Below, piece by piece: positions 1 through 11,535 of a stretch of DNA of 60,000 nucleotides; positions within the stretch are counted from its first letter, which is position 1; the number at the start of each line of letters is the position of its first letter. The notes under the pieces are model-generated. The model was given only the letters and a program-made list of their open reading frames with translations. It had not been told where the DNA came from and ran no database searches. The position numbers and the translations under genes are program-made. The stretch comes from Acanthaster planci (Eukaryota > Echinodermata > Asteroidea > Valvatida > Acanthasteridae): assembly GCF_001949145.1 (NCBI RefSeq), contig NW_019091419.1, positions 1,561,664-1,621,663 of the forward strand, given 5' to 3'.

Positions 1-1860
1 GGTGCCCTGCCACGCCTGAGCATCTGGATATTCGCTAGTACTACAGGCACAGAGGTTGATGAGCAAGGATACTCAATCATGTCACGCTAGTCATGGCATC
101 AGTGCTGTGAACGTAATAAGAAATTCAAGTTGTGGGTAATCAACCTTTCCAGCACAGAAGAGAATTCCCTCCAATCATAAACCTGAACCGGTATTATCGA
201 GGCTCAAGGTACAATTGAATGCCCTTGTATCATTGAGTGCATCGCGTAGTGATGTGTATAAATTATTTGGTGAACCACAGAATGACGTTCTGTCCAGAGT
301 TCATACACACAATACCCGCAGTTTGTGGTACAGCAATTATTCATGATGTACATGTAGGTCCGCTCACGATGTAACCAGCGGCAGAGACAAGAAACAAGGC
401 TATTGGGACTTTACAGATTACCTTATTGTAACAGGGACCTCATATTGTTTGAAAATAAAGAAAGAAAAGATGTAAGGAAACCTACAATTTATCTTGCTAT
501 AAAGCAGGATAATGTAATTAACCTTCATCAGGCAAACTTGAATTCTCAGTCCTGATTGGTCGATCCATCGCAACAGTGTGATATACAACTGTATAGCACA
601 GTTTAATCAAACACTGCATAATGAGCTGTTCTATCTCAATGTATTGTGCTATATTTACACCAAAAGTAAATGCACATCTGCATTACTAGTAAATTCAAAA
701 GTGGTGTGTTTGCCCCGTGCTGATCGTCACGTTTAATAGCACGTGCAATTCTAACAATTTTCTTTCTTGGTGTAAGCCCTGTCATTATTGTTATTAAAAT
801 TAGTTAAAACACAAATAATTCCCACACTCCATGGATAAAATTGCAGAATTGTGGTACATCGGTGTTACTATTTTTGCTGTGTGCCGTGTGATATCTTTTG
901 TCTGCTTTTTTATGTAAAGCGCGCCTAGGCCCCTTTACTTTCTTTACTGTGCGTCAAGTTTGCTTCAAGATAAACTTATTATCATGCTTGCGCTCATGGA
1001 ACAAGGAATAATGTAGTCTGAGTTCCACATACTGGATACAGACGTACTGCATTATTCCGTGTTCCACTTGTGCTTGTGTGATAACTAATGAAATCAATGT
1101 CTGACTGTATCCTGGTAAATTTGACTTGCTGACGCTGAGTTGAAAGGTGGATATTGCTGTGTTACACCTTAGAATATATTTTGAAGTGCCGCCTACCTTT
1201 TCTGAAGAGTGTACCGTAAAATGCTGGTTGACCCACCCACTTCACATATACTTCGAAAAAAAAAATCAAGAGCAAACAAGAGAAGAGATTGGCAACCTTG
1301 GACTTGTGGAAGAGGATCCAATGAGGACAGCTGGTACAAGACACATCAAAAAAAAATCTGCAGCTACAGGTTTGTCTCAATCAAAGGATGGTGATGACAT
1401 GCATGCTGTAGTTGGCTTTGGGGATGGTGTCTCTCTGTTGAACAAATGACAGATAACAAAAGGTCAAGGGCTGCTGGAGAGATGCCTCAAGGGTGAAGAG
1501 CACTAATCTACATGCAAGCTCTACTGGAAACAGTATCAATTTAACAAAAGGTGAAATGAATTCATCCAAGCCCGTAAAGATTAAGGCTCAATAACATGCA
1601 AACTATCATGAACTGGTGTTCCTGGAACAACTAATTCACTTTTTGTCTGCAGTATTTTCACTTTTTTTTCAACTTTGGGTCGGTAACCAATTACAACGTC
1701 CATGATTCACACACCCCTGAAAAGCAATAGTTCTACATGTATATAGTCACAGCGATCTTTTAAAAAGGGATTTCCTCTATTTTCTCGGGCACTGAAGACA
1801 GTTTTCAATCCTTAATTTAACTCTACCCCTGGATGGAAGCCCCCAAACCCTGGGTGTTGA
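1..1860. other. No recognisable gene
   Basis: AT-rich sequence with short open frames only. A plus-strand frame at 1147-1449 has no family that I recognise and is interrupted on both sides; it may be decayed transposon coding continuing towards 2.5 kb. No RNA gene seen. Confidence 0.6.
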
Positions 1861-2589
1861 TCCTGGCCTACATTTCTACAATCCTTCCATTTTTGTTGTG
1901 GCAAAACAATCTCCTTTTCAAAAACTGTCGGGGCACTTTTTATGGCCATGAGCTCAGCAGATCTTGAATTAGTGCACGGCACCCTCAAGACAGATTTGAA
2001 GGATTTATACTGAACCCTCGCAAAGTCTACAAGTGGGGCCCTCTTCAAGATATGATGAACCGTTTCTTTGAAGTTGACGATACGGCAGAGAGGGGTACAA
2101 TGTTTCACGTTCTGCAGGATTTTAGCCACAGGGACAGTAACAAAAATGTTGATGGGAAATTTCAATCATGCAAAAGACCTGGTAGAGTATACAATACACG
2201 CAGATGGCAAGCTGTTGGCGACAGTCATGAAAGATTGGCATCTTAGTAAAGCAAGTGACACACCTGTAGATTTTCCTTCCTCAGATAAAACATCGACACA
2301 GAAGAAAATGGCTTGAGAATTCTGGCCCAAGATTTGGAGTTCATTTAGCTGGACATTCCAACTGAATGAGTGGCCATTGCCTGCGGCCAACAAGAAGAAA
2401 TTGAGTTAAGGGATGATGAACTGCTGGGAGGCATCAGTGATGCCGCAAAGGATGATGGTTGTCTAAACTCATATAATCCAGGGGAGATCAAAATAAGATT
2501 CTCAAATATGAAGTAGGGTTGGTTGTACTATGGTACGGTAAATCGCCAAAGAGCAAGATGACAACTGATAAAGCTCTCAAAAGCATGAA

Positions 2590-2766
2590 ACTACTCACCC
2601 CTAGTTACTGCACTTGCCACAAGAAGACTGGTCACAGAAAAGATACAATCTACATGTAGTGTGAGTTTACAAGATCAGTGTCCTGAGTAGGAGTGGTATC
2701 ATCCAGAATACATTACGGAAGCTTAGGATTTGCCAGATTTGTGGTTTAGCTGTGTAAACTGTGTAC
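2590..2766 (+). pseudogene. PHD-finger-like coding remnant running into the gap
   Basis: The plus strand reads a Cys-rich series in shifted frames: YCTCHKKTGH near 2610, then DQCPE-EWYHPEYITEA and LPDLWFSCVNCV up to the N run. Spacing and the WYHPE...W..C..C core resemble a PHD zinc finger. In-frame stops interrupt it. PHD fingers occur both in chromatin proteins and in several transposon proteins, so the source is unclear. Sequence 1.86-2.5 kb upstream looks like more decayed coding DNA (e.g. DTAERGTMFHVLQDFS near 2085) that I cannot assign. Confidence 0.35.
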
Positions 2767-3023
2767 NNNNNNNNNNNNNNNNNNNNNNNNNNNNNNNNNN
2801 NNNNNNNNNNNNNNNNNNNNNNNNNNNNNNNNNNNNNNNNNNNNNNNNNNNNNNNNNNNNNNNNNNNNNNNNNNNNNNNNNNNNNNNNNNNNNNNNNNNN
2901 NNNNNNNNNNNNNNNNNNNNNNNNNNNNNNNNNNNNNNNNNNNNNNNNNNNNNNNNNNNNNNNNNNNNNNNNNNNNNNNNNNNNNNNNNNNNNNNNNNNN
3001 NNNNNNNNNNNNNNNNNNNNNNN
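2767..3023. other. Assembly gap (257 N)
   Basis: A run of unknown bases between the PHD-like remnant and the LINE endonuclease fragment. Reading frames reported across it are artefacts. Confidence 1.
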
Positions 3024-3249
3024 CAGGTAGTCAACACCTGTCAGCCACAGGGGCTGGCAGTAGTGCGCATCCTGCTTTTTGGATACCTGGCAGCCCACTG
3101 AGTGGATAAGCTCAAAGGGAGCCAATGACTAGTTAATGCAGTGTTTCACACTGCAGATTGGTCTCCATTCATTCCTGCCGTCATGCCCTCTGCATTCCGT
3201 CAGACTCGACTGTCCCTGACAAACATCACTCTCTTACCCCTTCAGTCTT

Positions 3250-3700
3250 AGTGCTTGGCAACTTTTAATCACAATGGCTCTCAACAGTCTTGCTATTCAG
3301 CTTCTGATGCCCAGCATGGTGGGCATTTTGGGAAAATGTATCCAGATCGATGGTACTCCCATACATCTCCCCTTGCCACATGTCTCTATGAAGGGTCTAA
3401 GCTCGGGCTACATCTCCTTGACCTCCGCTTATGCACGTACATGTACCCTAGCTTCTAGCTCGGAGTCTAAAGATGACTTCCATCTTCAGATCAGTGAGTT
3501 CTGGAATAATAATCCTCCTGAAGATGCTTTCGTCCTCCTTAGAGATTTCAGTGCTTGCATCAGACCTGACTGTGGCACCTGCATAGATGTCACTAGCCCA
3601 CATGGTGTTAGGACAACAGATGCAAGAGATCAACATCTCCTCCAGCTAAGTGAGGCCTGCGTCAAACGCTTCTGCCGTGTAAAATGCAATTCATTCAAGT
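3250..3700 (+). pseudogene. LINE endonuclease (EEP) domain fragment
   Basis: A plus-strand frame from 3274 contains SMKGLSSGYISLTSAYART, then KDDFHLQISEFWNNNPPEDA, FVLLRDFSACI and HGVRTTDARDQHLLQLSEAC. These follow the order of the apurinic-like endonuclease of non-LTR retrotransposons: the SAYAPT motif, a helix, the LLGDFNA motif and the HG...N.NG..LL.LC motif. The catalytic GDFNA has become RDFSA, so the domain is dead. It ends at 3784 in AT-rich sequence with no reverse transcriptase following. The 257-bp N gap just upstream may hide more. Confidence 0.6.
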
Positions 3701-3914
3701 GCAGCAAATGTGCAACAGAATCAGCATTGGTGTCAAATGTCAAACTTAATTATCGAAAGATGGTCATATTTAAATTTAATTTTTAATTGAAGATGACTTG
3801 GTGAAGAGAAAGAGAGACTGATGCCTACATGATTTTATGGAATGCTGTTGCTATCTTCGGTAGCAAATACAAGTACAGCGTTGGTTTTGTTAATCATAAC
3901 CTTTCGTTTTACAG

Positions 3915-4260
3915 TTAGGTTCGTGTTCCATTGATGATTTCACCATTCAATTCCCCAATTTCAGAATTTAACTCATCATTTTCACCACGTAATTTGGCAA
4001 TTTCATCATTCAATCCTGCAATGGGACCTTTCCAGTCAGTAACTTTACTTTCCTCTCAGGCATCGTTACTCAATTCGACAGTGCAGTGTGCACCATTCAA
4101 GTTTGTCCAGATTCACCCTTTGATTCTGTAATTTCATGATCCATTTCGATGATTTCACCATTTTGTTGTTCAGTTTCAAATTTCTGTTCTACAAGTTTAT
4201 GGATGCACACTGATTCATCTTTCGGCCCTTCTGTTTCATTCAGCAAAAAAATGTTAACTG
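3915..4260 (-). pseudogene. Coiled-coil coding remnant (Glu/Leu/Asn-rich)
   Basis: On the minus strand a frame of about 55 codons (ETEGPKDESVCIHKLVEQKF, then NGEIIEMDHEIT) stops near 4106. A frame shifted by one base then continues and, after one TGA, ends with LNDEIAKLRGENDELNSEIG, ELNGEIINGT and TAA at 3917-3915. The heptad spacing of Leu/Ile is regular, suggesting a once-coding coiled coil. I do not recognise the family. It may be a decayed transposon ORF or a broken gene end. Confidence 0.35.
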
Positions 4261-4585
4261 TTTAATTTCCCCCGTTTGCAAGTTTGCCCAGGTTAAAAAC
4301 TAAGGTTTTTCTGAACAGTTCTAGAAGCATTGCACAAACAAAACAAAATTGCCACTTTTAATTTCATTTTTCCTGCAATTGCAAAATCAGATGACTCGCT
4401 TTCGATTAGGCCAACACTGCTGCAACCCTTGTTATGTTTGTAAGCTTGAGTTTAAATTTTCAGCCTCAAGTATGTTGCTACGCATGTGCATTACAAATAT
4501 GTCAAGCCGAAGCGCAAATTTCATTTAAATGGACATGATAACAGCATGACGTTTTGACACCATGCTCTGTTGCTGCTATATATGG

Positions 4586-4682
4586 ATGTCAGACAACTCG
4601 ACTGTTTGCCAACTTAACTTTGGCTAACTTGACTGTTCAGACAACTCAATAGTTTGCCAAGTTGTCCATTAGGACAACTCGA
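4586..4682. repeat. Short-motif array related to that at 16.8 kb, inverted
   Basis: Repeats of GACAACTC(G/A)A and GTTTGCCAA(C/G)TT spaced about 20-30 bp apart. The reverse complement shares GTCGAGTTGTCT and GTCAAGTT(G/A)GC words with 16867-16920. Confidence 0.5.
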
Positions 4683-5385
4683 AAAAGAGATCTCTTCACA
4701 TAATAGTCGTTTTTCCAGTTCCAGATTGCAAAAATTATTCAGTCACATTGCAGCCATAAAAAAATCCTCAAATTCCAGTGAAATGTGGTCAGTCGTCCAC
4801 CTTGTGAGTTACAGATACTACCAAATTAATTTCCAATATTGTAACTGTACAGGTTCGTCGAAAGTGGCGACGACACTTTTCCATGTTCTGGATCAGTTTT
4901 CGGAAAGTAATCATGCAAGAAAGAAAATTTGAAAAAATTTGTTTATAAATAAGAATTCCAATCAATTAAAAAGGGGATCTTGAGTAATTTCAACTTAACT
5001 TTTTCTGCTGCACAGCATGAGCCATAAACGATACTACCTTGTGTCGCTCAGTTCACGAACCCATTACCTCACATACATTTCTGCAACGTCCGTAGAGTAA
5101 GTTGAGTTTGCAACATATATTGCATGCATGCACTTTCTAATGTATGATCCTGACTAGGAAACAATATGCCTTCACTTTTTTGGCCAGTTTCAATAAAACA
5201 GCAACTTTGAAAGTCATTTTGATTAAACAAACATTACATGCAAAAGTTTATATGACTGTTGAGCACAAGAAAAAGTATGTGGGATCGCTTGTAGTGAGTG
5301 ATGTACATATGTTGCACCCCAGGTGACTCAGAATGGAATCACTTGGGGGGGGCACATTAAATCTTCGACTCCAAAAGGTGACAAC

Positions 5386-5699
5386 TGTAATAAAACAGAT
5401 CAGGCAAACACTGTGTGAGCTGTGGTGTGGCGCAATGTAACTCTCTCAAAGCGTGGAGTCAGAATGACTCAGAGAACAATGGCTTCCACCACATGGCCAC
5501 AGTGTCCTGCCTCCACAAGAAGTGTTTAAGCTGGAAACTCTCTGGCTGTTTTATGTTGCACACCACAGCTAAGCACCAAATAGTGGTAGAAAGTACTTAA
5601 AACTGTACATGAAAAAAATGTAGGGGGCCTCAAATAAACAATGGAAAGCTCTGGCTCTGACAAACAGTGAATAATAACTATCTGTCCATAGCCTCTAAA
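5386..5699 (-). repeat. Downstream (3') LTR of the gypsy element
   Basis: Same family and orientation as 13451-13724. The terminal TG is mutated to TT (AA at 5698-5699 on the plus strand). The purine-rich run just outside it (about 5700-5712, minus sense) fits a polypurine tract. Divergence between the two LTRs is considerable by eye (roughly 15-20%, not computed), so the insertion is old. Confidence 0.75.
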
Positions 5700-6740
5700 C
5701 TCTCCCCTGAAAAAAAGGATGTTGCCCTCAACATTTCTGTGACAAACAAAAATGATAACTATCTCACTCAGTTCAATGTCATTCAATAAAGACAGGTTGG
5801 TGTAGCATATCCCAGTTGCCATGGTGGGGTCTGCATCTGGGGTATCTGCCAAGGCATCATCACTCAAGCAGGCCACTGCATGGGGTAAGTAGGCCACACT
5901 GGAGCAGGGTATGATGGAGCCATCGGAGGGGTCCAACTCAGTTATGTAAGGAGGCTCATCAGTGGGTAACTGTTTCTGACTTTGTTGAGTGCTGGCTCGT
6001 GGTGGGGTTGGCCCAACTGATCGTAGGACAAATTCTGGGGTGGTTTCCTCTCTCTTGTCGGGAAACATTCTCCATCATCAATCTGTCAAGGGTGCATGTC
6101 TGTGCTCCCAGAGGGAGGGGGTCAGTTTGTCTGGCGCTCAGGCCTCCCTTCTCGGGCATTGTTTACTGGATCAAAGATTGAGTCAGGGGCTGGTTGAGGA
6201 ACTGGGCTAGACTGAGCTTCAGACTGGTTATGGGGCAGTCTCTGGAAAGGCTCCAGGTACAGATTCTGGGGTGGCATCTAGCATGGTCTCAAGAGCAGGT
6301 TCTGGAACAGTCTCTGGAGCAGGTTCTGAAACAGTCTCTGGCATGGTCTCAGGAGCAGGTTCTAGAGTGGGATCTAGGTGCTGTATGGGGAGAAACGGCT
6401 TTGCTCCTAAGTTTAGAGGAGAAGTGCCTTCTGGTTGTTGATTACCAGACTGAGGGTGGATCATGATCTCATCTGAACAATCAGAGTCGCTGTCAGTGTC
6501 TTCTGGCATGTTTGCCCCTTCCTGTCACCTAGTCTGTCATGCCAGCTGTTGACGAAATGTCTTAGTTGCTGGGAAAGGCTTGCTGCTGAGTTCATCACAG
6601 GGCAGAAGCACGTTCCCATTAAGCATTCCGCTGCATCCCTTGCTGTCTTCTGGAAGAAGCTCAGAGACAGGGAAATCATCTCCTCGCCGACGAACGACAT
6701 GGACTTTCTTCTCCCAGTAGACCCGCAGCTTTCCTGGGCC
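5700..6740 (-). pseudogene. C-terminal extension of the gypsy polyprotein, Pro/Glu repeat
   Basis: Downstream of integrase the minus strand encodes a VHVVRRRGDDFPVSELLPED-like segment, an acidic stretch (DTDSDSDCSDE) and a PET/PEP repeat (PETVSEPAPETVPEPALE) at about 6226-6385. It then reads VLRSVGPTPPRASTQQSQKQ and runs towards the LTR. On the DNA level the repeat has spacings of 24 and 36 nt, multiples of a 12-nt unit. Frame changes occur near 6160 and 6510-6700. Function unknown; many gypsy elements have such tails. Confidence 0.55.
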
Positions 6741-6746
6741 CCCAGT

Positions 6747-7640
6747 CTAGTTCAGATTCCTTATGAGTACTCTGTCACCTGGTTGTAGGACAGGGTTGTT
6801 CCCCTTTCTATCAAACTCCCGCTTCCTACGGGTTGCCGACTTGCTTACACTGTGTCTCGCATGTTCATAAGCCTCTTTCATCTGTCTCTTCCATCTGCTA
6901 TGGTAGTCATGGTAGTCCTTGGACCATGCTGTGTCTTGTCCAAGGCCAAAGGCAAGGTTTATGGAGAGTTGAGGATGGCGTCCATAGTGAAGACAGAAGG
7001 GGGAGAAACCTGTTGCCTCAGATCGGGTACAATTATAGGCATGTACCACTTTGTCTACAGAATCCTTCTGATGGGCCTTGTCTTCCTCAGGGAGGGTGTG
7101 CAGCATCCCTAGCAACGTACTGTATGATTAAAATGTTCCACCTGTCTATTGCCTTGGGGATGGTAAGGTGTCGTTCTTGAAGGGGAGATGCCGCACAGCT
7201 TCTGCAGTTGTTGGAAGAGCTGGTTCTCGAACTCTTTCCCCTGATCATGATGAAGCCTGTGGGGAATCCAAATTGCAAGGAATAGTCACTGAATATCTTG
7301 TCTTCAACAGTTTTCAGCTTTGTTTGTTGTGGGTAAACTTAGCTGAACTTGTGAAATGGTCCATAATGACCAGAATATACCCATATCCACTCAAACTCTT
7401 CTCCAGATGAACAAGTTGATGGAGATCAACTTGAAGGGTGCCGTCATCACGATACTTTGGAAAGGAGCTCTGGTGGGGCGGTTTGGTTTTCGGTGCATCA
7501 GACATCTACAGACAATGGAAACATAGTGCTCTATGTCCCGTTGCATGTGAGGCCAGAAGAATCTGTCCCGTGCCATATGAATAACTCTTTCAGCACCTAA
7601 GTGTCCCATCTCGTCATGCAGTTCCTTGTAGACCATATGG
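6747..7640 (-). pseudogene. Gypsy integrase, frameshifted, first catalytic Asp lost
   Basis: The minus strand reads an H2C2 zinc-binding domain (HDEMGHLGAERVIHMARDRF, 7500-7636), then the catalytic core in shifted frames ([44 protein letters not shown]) and a C-terminal region (RKREFDRKGNNPVLQPGDRV). The family's D,D(35)E triad should begin at the IDL motif, but the sequence reads ISINL (AAC), so the first Asp is Asn. The second Asp and the Glu remain. Together with at least two frameshifts this makes an inactive enzyme. Confidence 0.85.
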
Positions 7641-7659
7641 TGATACAGGCCGGGGAGAA

Positions 7660-9290
7660 CTAGTTGTAATGTGGTACCTGTCTTTCAATGTAGAATGCCT
7701 GTGCAATCAGTTCCAGCTTATCCCATTTATGTAGAAGGGCTACAACATTCGGATGTTCTCTTGACCTCTCCTGTTTACTGGGTTGATGATTCTGCTGGAG
7801 GTACTGGATGACTCTGCCAACCGTCTCGTCCTCACGCTGTGCAGCACTTAGCTCTGCCTTTGTTAACTGGTGGAGACATAACACCCCATCATCAGCACTG
7901 GAGGTGGACGCAGACATGGCAGCTACCTATGGGAAAATCCAGAACCACTTGCCTTTACTGCTTGGACAGTCGTAATGATCTCATCTGAGTTCATCTCTCT
8001 GGTGCACTGCTCCTGGTAGGCCTTAATGTCTAGGGGTATCCTTGAGAGAGCATGTGTGTCCCTGTTGGATTTCCCGGGGCGGTATCTGATCTTGAAATTG
8101 AAGTAAACCAGGTCTGCCACCCATCTGTGGCCAGTAGTATTGAGTTTTGCAGTGGTGGGGATAAAGTGAGGGGATTATTGTCAGTGAGGACTGTGAATGA
8201 GGGCACATAGAACAAGTAATCATAGAATTTTTCTGTGATTGCCCACTTCAGTGCAAGAAATTCTAGTTCCCCTAAGTGAAGATTCTAGTGTTTCTCTGCA
8301 GGGCTGAGCATTCTTGACCCGTAACTGATCACACTCATTTTTCTGTTTAGTTCTTGATAGAGAACTGCACCAAGTCTATCACTCGAGGCATCCGTATGCA
8401 GGATGGTTTGTCATGGTCCTGGAAACCCATCACTGGTGGATGAGTTAGGCAGTCCAGTAAGGGCCGGCGACCATTTAGACCCGTTTTGGAAAGCGCCCCC
8501 CGGTAAGCTCGCCCTGTTGCAAAAACTCCTTTCATACCGGCCTGGCTATCGTCCTGGAATGCTGGACTGGTTGTTGATCTCGAACTTCTCCATCCTGGGG
8601 TCTATTGTTTGCAAGTACTGGTACATGTAATCTATCCCAGAAGGAACCTGCTTGTGGTTTTTAATCCTTCAGCGCCATACAATATTTATACTAATCCGCT
8701 TAGACCCTATTCATCTGTGGAAGCATGGTGGGGAAAGCCTTCCATTAGGGACTTTGAAATGCCGATGTGCAGACAGGCCTGATACCGGCCTGGAGTAGCC
8801 TGAATACCAGGCAGGTTTTATACAGGGCGGGCTACCAGGGGGCCCTTTTCAAACGGGGTCTAAATGGTCGCCGGCCCTAAGCTTTCCAAGGCTTGCTGAT
8901 GCCTCGTTGTCCACACTATCTTCTGTTCAGATGGCAACTGCCCGGTGTTCTTATGAGGAACCATTTTGGGTTTGGCTTTCTCCTGGGTGACGTTGTCCCT
9001 GTTTGGTTGAGTGCTGTTCATGGTCGAGTTTCTTAGGAGGGTGTACTGCAACTTTGCTTTCCTTGATATACTGGCGGTAATATCCTAGAAGACCAAGGAG
9101 TTTAAGTAACTTGCCAATGGTGGTGAGTGTCTTAGCCCTAAGTGCTTTGATTGCTTCCAAGTCTGCCGAGTCCATTTTGTATCCATCAATGGAGATGATT
9201 TTACCCAAATACCGCACCTCCTTCTGAAAAAGACACTTACTGGGCTTCAGTTTGACTTCTTTCTCCTGTAAGTACCGCAGCACCTACAAC
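7660..9290 (-). pseudogene. Gypsy reverse transcriptase/RNase H region, split by a MITE
   Basis: From high to low coordinates: the RT thumb/connection (VKLKPSKCLFQKEVRYLGKI, then LLGLLGYYRQYIKES), the 417-bp MITE, then the RNase H start (ILHTDASSDRLGAVLYQ, about 8335-8410), TVLTDNNPL near 8170 and FKIRYRPGKSNRDTHALSR near 8045, followed by a linker to integrase. The frame before the MITE (HQQALESL) continues correctly after it once the insert and one TAA copy are discounted. Other frameshifts exist, e.g. around 8120-8200. The RT fingers and palm, including YxDD, are missing upstream of about 9290. Confidence 0.85.
8461..8877. mobile_element. Non-autonomous PIF/Harbinger-like MITE, 417 bp, TAA duplications
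   Basis: The left end reads GGGCCGGCGACCATTTAGAC and the right end is its reverse complement; similarity between the arms extends for roughly 60 bp with small differences. Both sides are flanked by TAA (8458-8460 and 8878-8880), a 3-bp target typical of PIF/Harbinger elements (TWA). There is no coding capacity. It interrupts the gypsy RT/RNase H region, so it is younger than that element. Confidence 0.85.
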
Positions 9291-9416
9291 ACTGGAATCA
9301 CTCCTTAGGCCAGTCAGCTGAGCATGTACATGTAAGAACATGTTCTGCACTAGCAAGGGCTCATACTTCAATCCAGATCCAACCTCCTGACTTGCAAAGA
9401 TCACTTTCTGTTCAGG

Positions 9417-9632
9417 TCAAGGGCCAGGAAGAGGAAACCCTGTGGAGATTCCTTCCCTCCTTGTGTCAGCCAAGACAACTGCTAGTACAGCTCCGTCGCA
9501 TTCTTCTCTTGATAGCGACAGAAGGACGTGGCGGAGACTGGTGAGGTAGAATTCTACCCTACCCTTGAGGTAACTGCAGAGAGGAGAGCCCACAGATATC
9601 GCACGGATCACTCCAACAATCTTGGGTTCCAT
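9417..9632 (-). pseudogene. Possible gag-proximal remnant of the gypsy element
   Basis: A short minus-strand frame (EFYLTSLRHVLLSLSREECD) lies upstream of the surviving RT part, where gag or protease would be expected. I do not recognise a gag, zinc-knuckle or protease motif in it, so only its position supports the call. Confidence 0.25.
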
Positions 9633-11096
9633 GTGAAATGAAAAATAGCATTATTGGACTCGTTCAAATCTAGTAGATAAAACAGTGGCAATAAATGATG
9701 AAACACTTCCTAAGAACCCTTAAATCCTAAAATTGATTCCAATATTGATAAAAAGAATATCGACTCCTTATGACATCAGTCAAAATAATGGAGGATTGAT
9801 TCTGTGGTGTAATCTACTCTGGATGTAGTCCATCTATGAGTCGCTAAACAGTTTTCATGCACGGGCGGTTTTCTCATGCTCTTCTCAGAGTGTATACCAC
9901 TACAGGAAACGCCTGTCCTTACACCAGGTGATAGTGCTGACCACGTACATGAAAGTGCTATGCATTGTATGTTGTACAGCACATGTGCAGGTGACTTTAA
10001 CAAAAGTATAAACAATAATATAGAATAGGACTGATCCTTAATATTCAAGAAACACATGTCAAATACAAGATCCTAATCAAAATAATTGGCACAATACAAT
10101 TTCCTATTCGACAATGCCAATTTCAACATCGAGATCCGAAAAATACGAGTACTGTGTGCCACAGACATTTCTATTCAATATTCTGCATAAGACCCCTAGA
10201 CCATGATCACCGCATGTTTAACCACTTGCTGCCGGGTGCTTTTTTTAACCGTTACATGTGCTGCCGGGCTGTTTTTTCATATTTTTGTTTTTCAAAAATC
10301 TTTTTTTCTGAACGCCAAACCCCATAAAATTAGTGTCCCGTGGCGAGTCTAGCCCTTACAAGCAACTTCCATTGACCCTTCGGTTTTGCAGCCACGCCAC
10401 CCACTCTGTATAGAGCCCCCATTGTGTAGTGTTACATGAGGGCTCGTTTGTTCCGGGCCTTGGCCCAGCGCGTTGTTATACTGCCGTGTTGCTATGCAGA
10501 GCGATTGACGGTCAAGACCTCAGCGCGTAATATGCGGTGAGTGAATGGGAAGCTGGGCTTGGTAAACTGTTCATTGAGTGCGGGCAATGACGGCAAATGA
10601 ATCATGCTGTAAAAAATTGGGTCTCAAAGTGTGGGTTTTTTGCGGCGCTGCCGCATATATAACTTTTGCTATTTTTTGAAGCTATTAGGGTTTTTTCTGT
10701 TATATATTTTCCCATCTACCAAACTTATATCTCCCGAAAACTACTCTCATATTTTATCTGCCAACTTGTTCATTGTCCCTCCAACAGTGTAAGTTTTAGT
10801 TGGATATTTCCTTTCCCAAACTTTATTTCCCCAACAATTTCAAGTAAAATCGTAGAAAACCAATAAAATCAAGTACACATAGAAACAGACACAGACAAAT
10901 ATTTGGAGAGAACTTTTTTTTCTCTTATTTTCTTCTTGTCATTTCTCTTGTGTTTTCTTTTCATTGCTCATTGAAATAGTTGAACTCATAAAAGTAGTAA
11001 AATAAATTTCCACTCTTTCTGATCCAATAAAAAGCAATACTCATAAAAAAAGGCAAGAATGAGCAAACTCTTAACACCGGTGCAAGGAATGAAAAG

Positions 11097-11425
11097 GATG
11101 AATATACAACATCCTTAAGGCAGTACTTTCCAGAAACTTTGTCTATTTTGTCATTTTTTTCAAAGGCTGAAAACATGACCAATTAGTAAAACCGTTACAA
11201 GGAAATGTGCCACTTTTTCAAGAGATGAAAATACAACATCCTCAAAGCAGTACTTTCTAGAAACTCTGTCTATTTTGTCATTTTTTTCAAAGGTTGAAAA
11301 CATGACCAATTAGTAAAACCGTTACAAGGAAATGTGCCACCTTTTAAAGAGATGAAAATACAACATCCTCAAAGCAGTACTTTCTAGAAACTCTTTTTTG
11401 TCATTTTTTTCAAAGGTTGAACCAC
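11097..11425. repeat. Three-copy 127-bp tandem repeat inside the piggyBac element
   Basis: The landmark TACAACATCC recurs at 11105, 11232 and 11359, exactly 127 bp apart. Each copy continues with a CAGTACTTTC-AGAAAC segment, TGTCATTTTTTTCAAAGG and TTAGTAAAACCGTTACAAGG. The third copy lacks a short TCTATT block and breaks off near 11425. The copies are nearly identical, so the expansion is more recent than most mutations in the neighbouring transposase. Confidence 0.9.
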
Positions 11426-11535
11426 CAGTAAATGATATATTGTTTTACACCAGATAAGTGGGACATCAAGTCCTGAAAAACACAAAATATAATGTCCATG
11501 AAAATGTCCATGAAAGTAAATGTTCAAAGTGTCAA

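Noticed and set aside
2667-3125. Frames of up to 152 codons across 2767-3023
   Set aside because: They consist mostly of unknown bases from the assembly gap.
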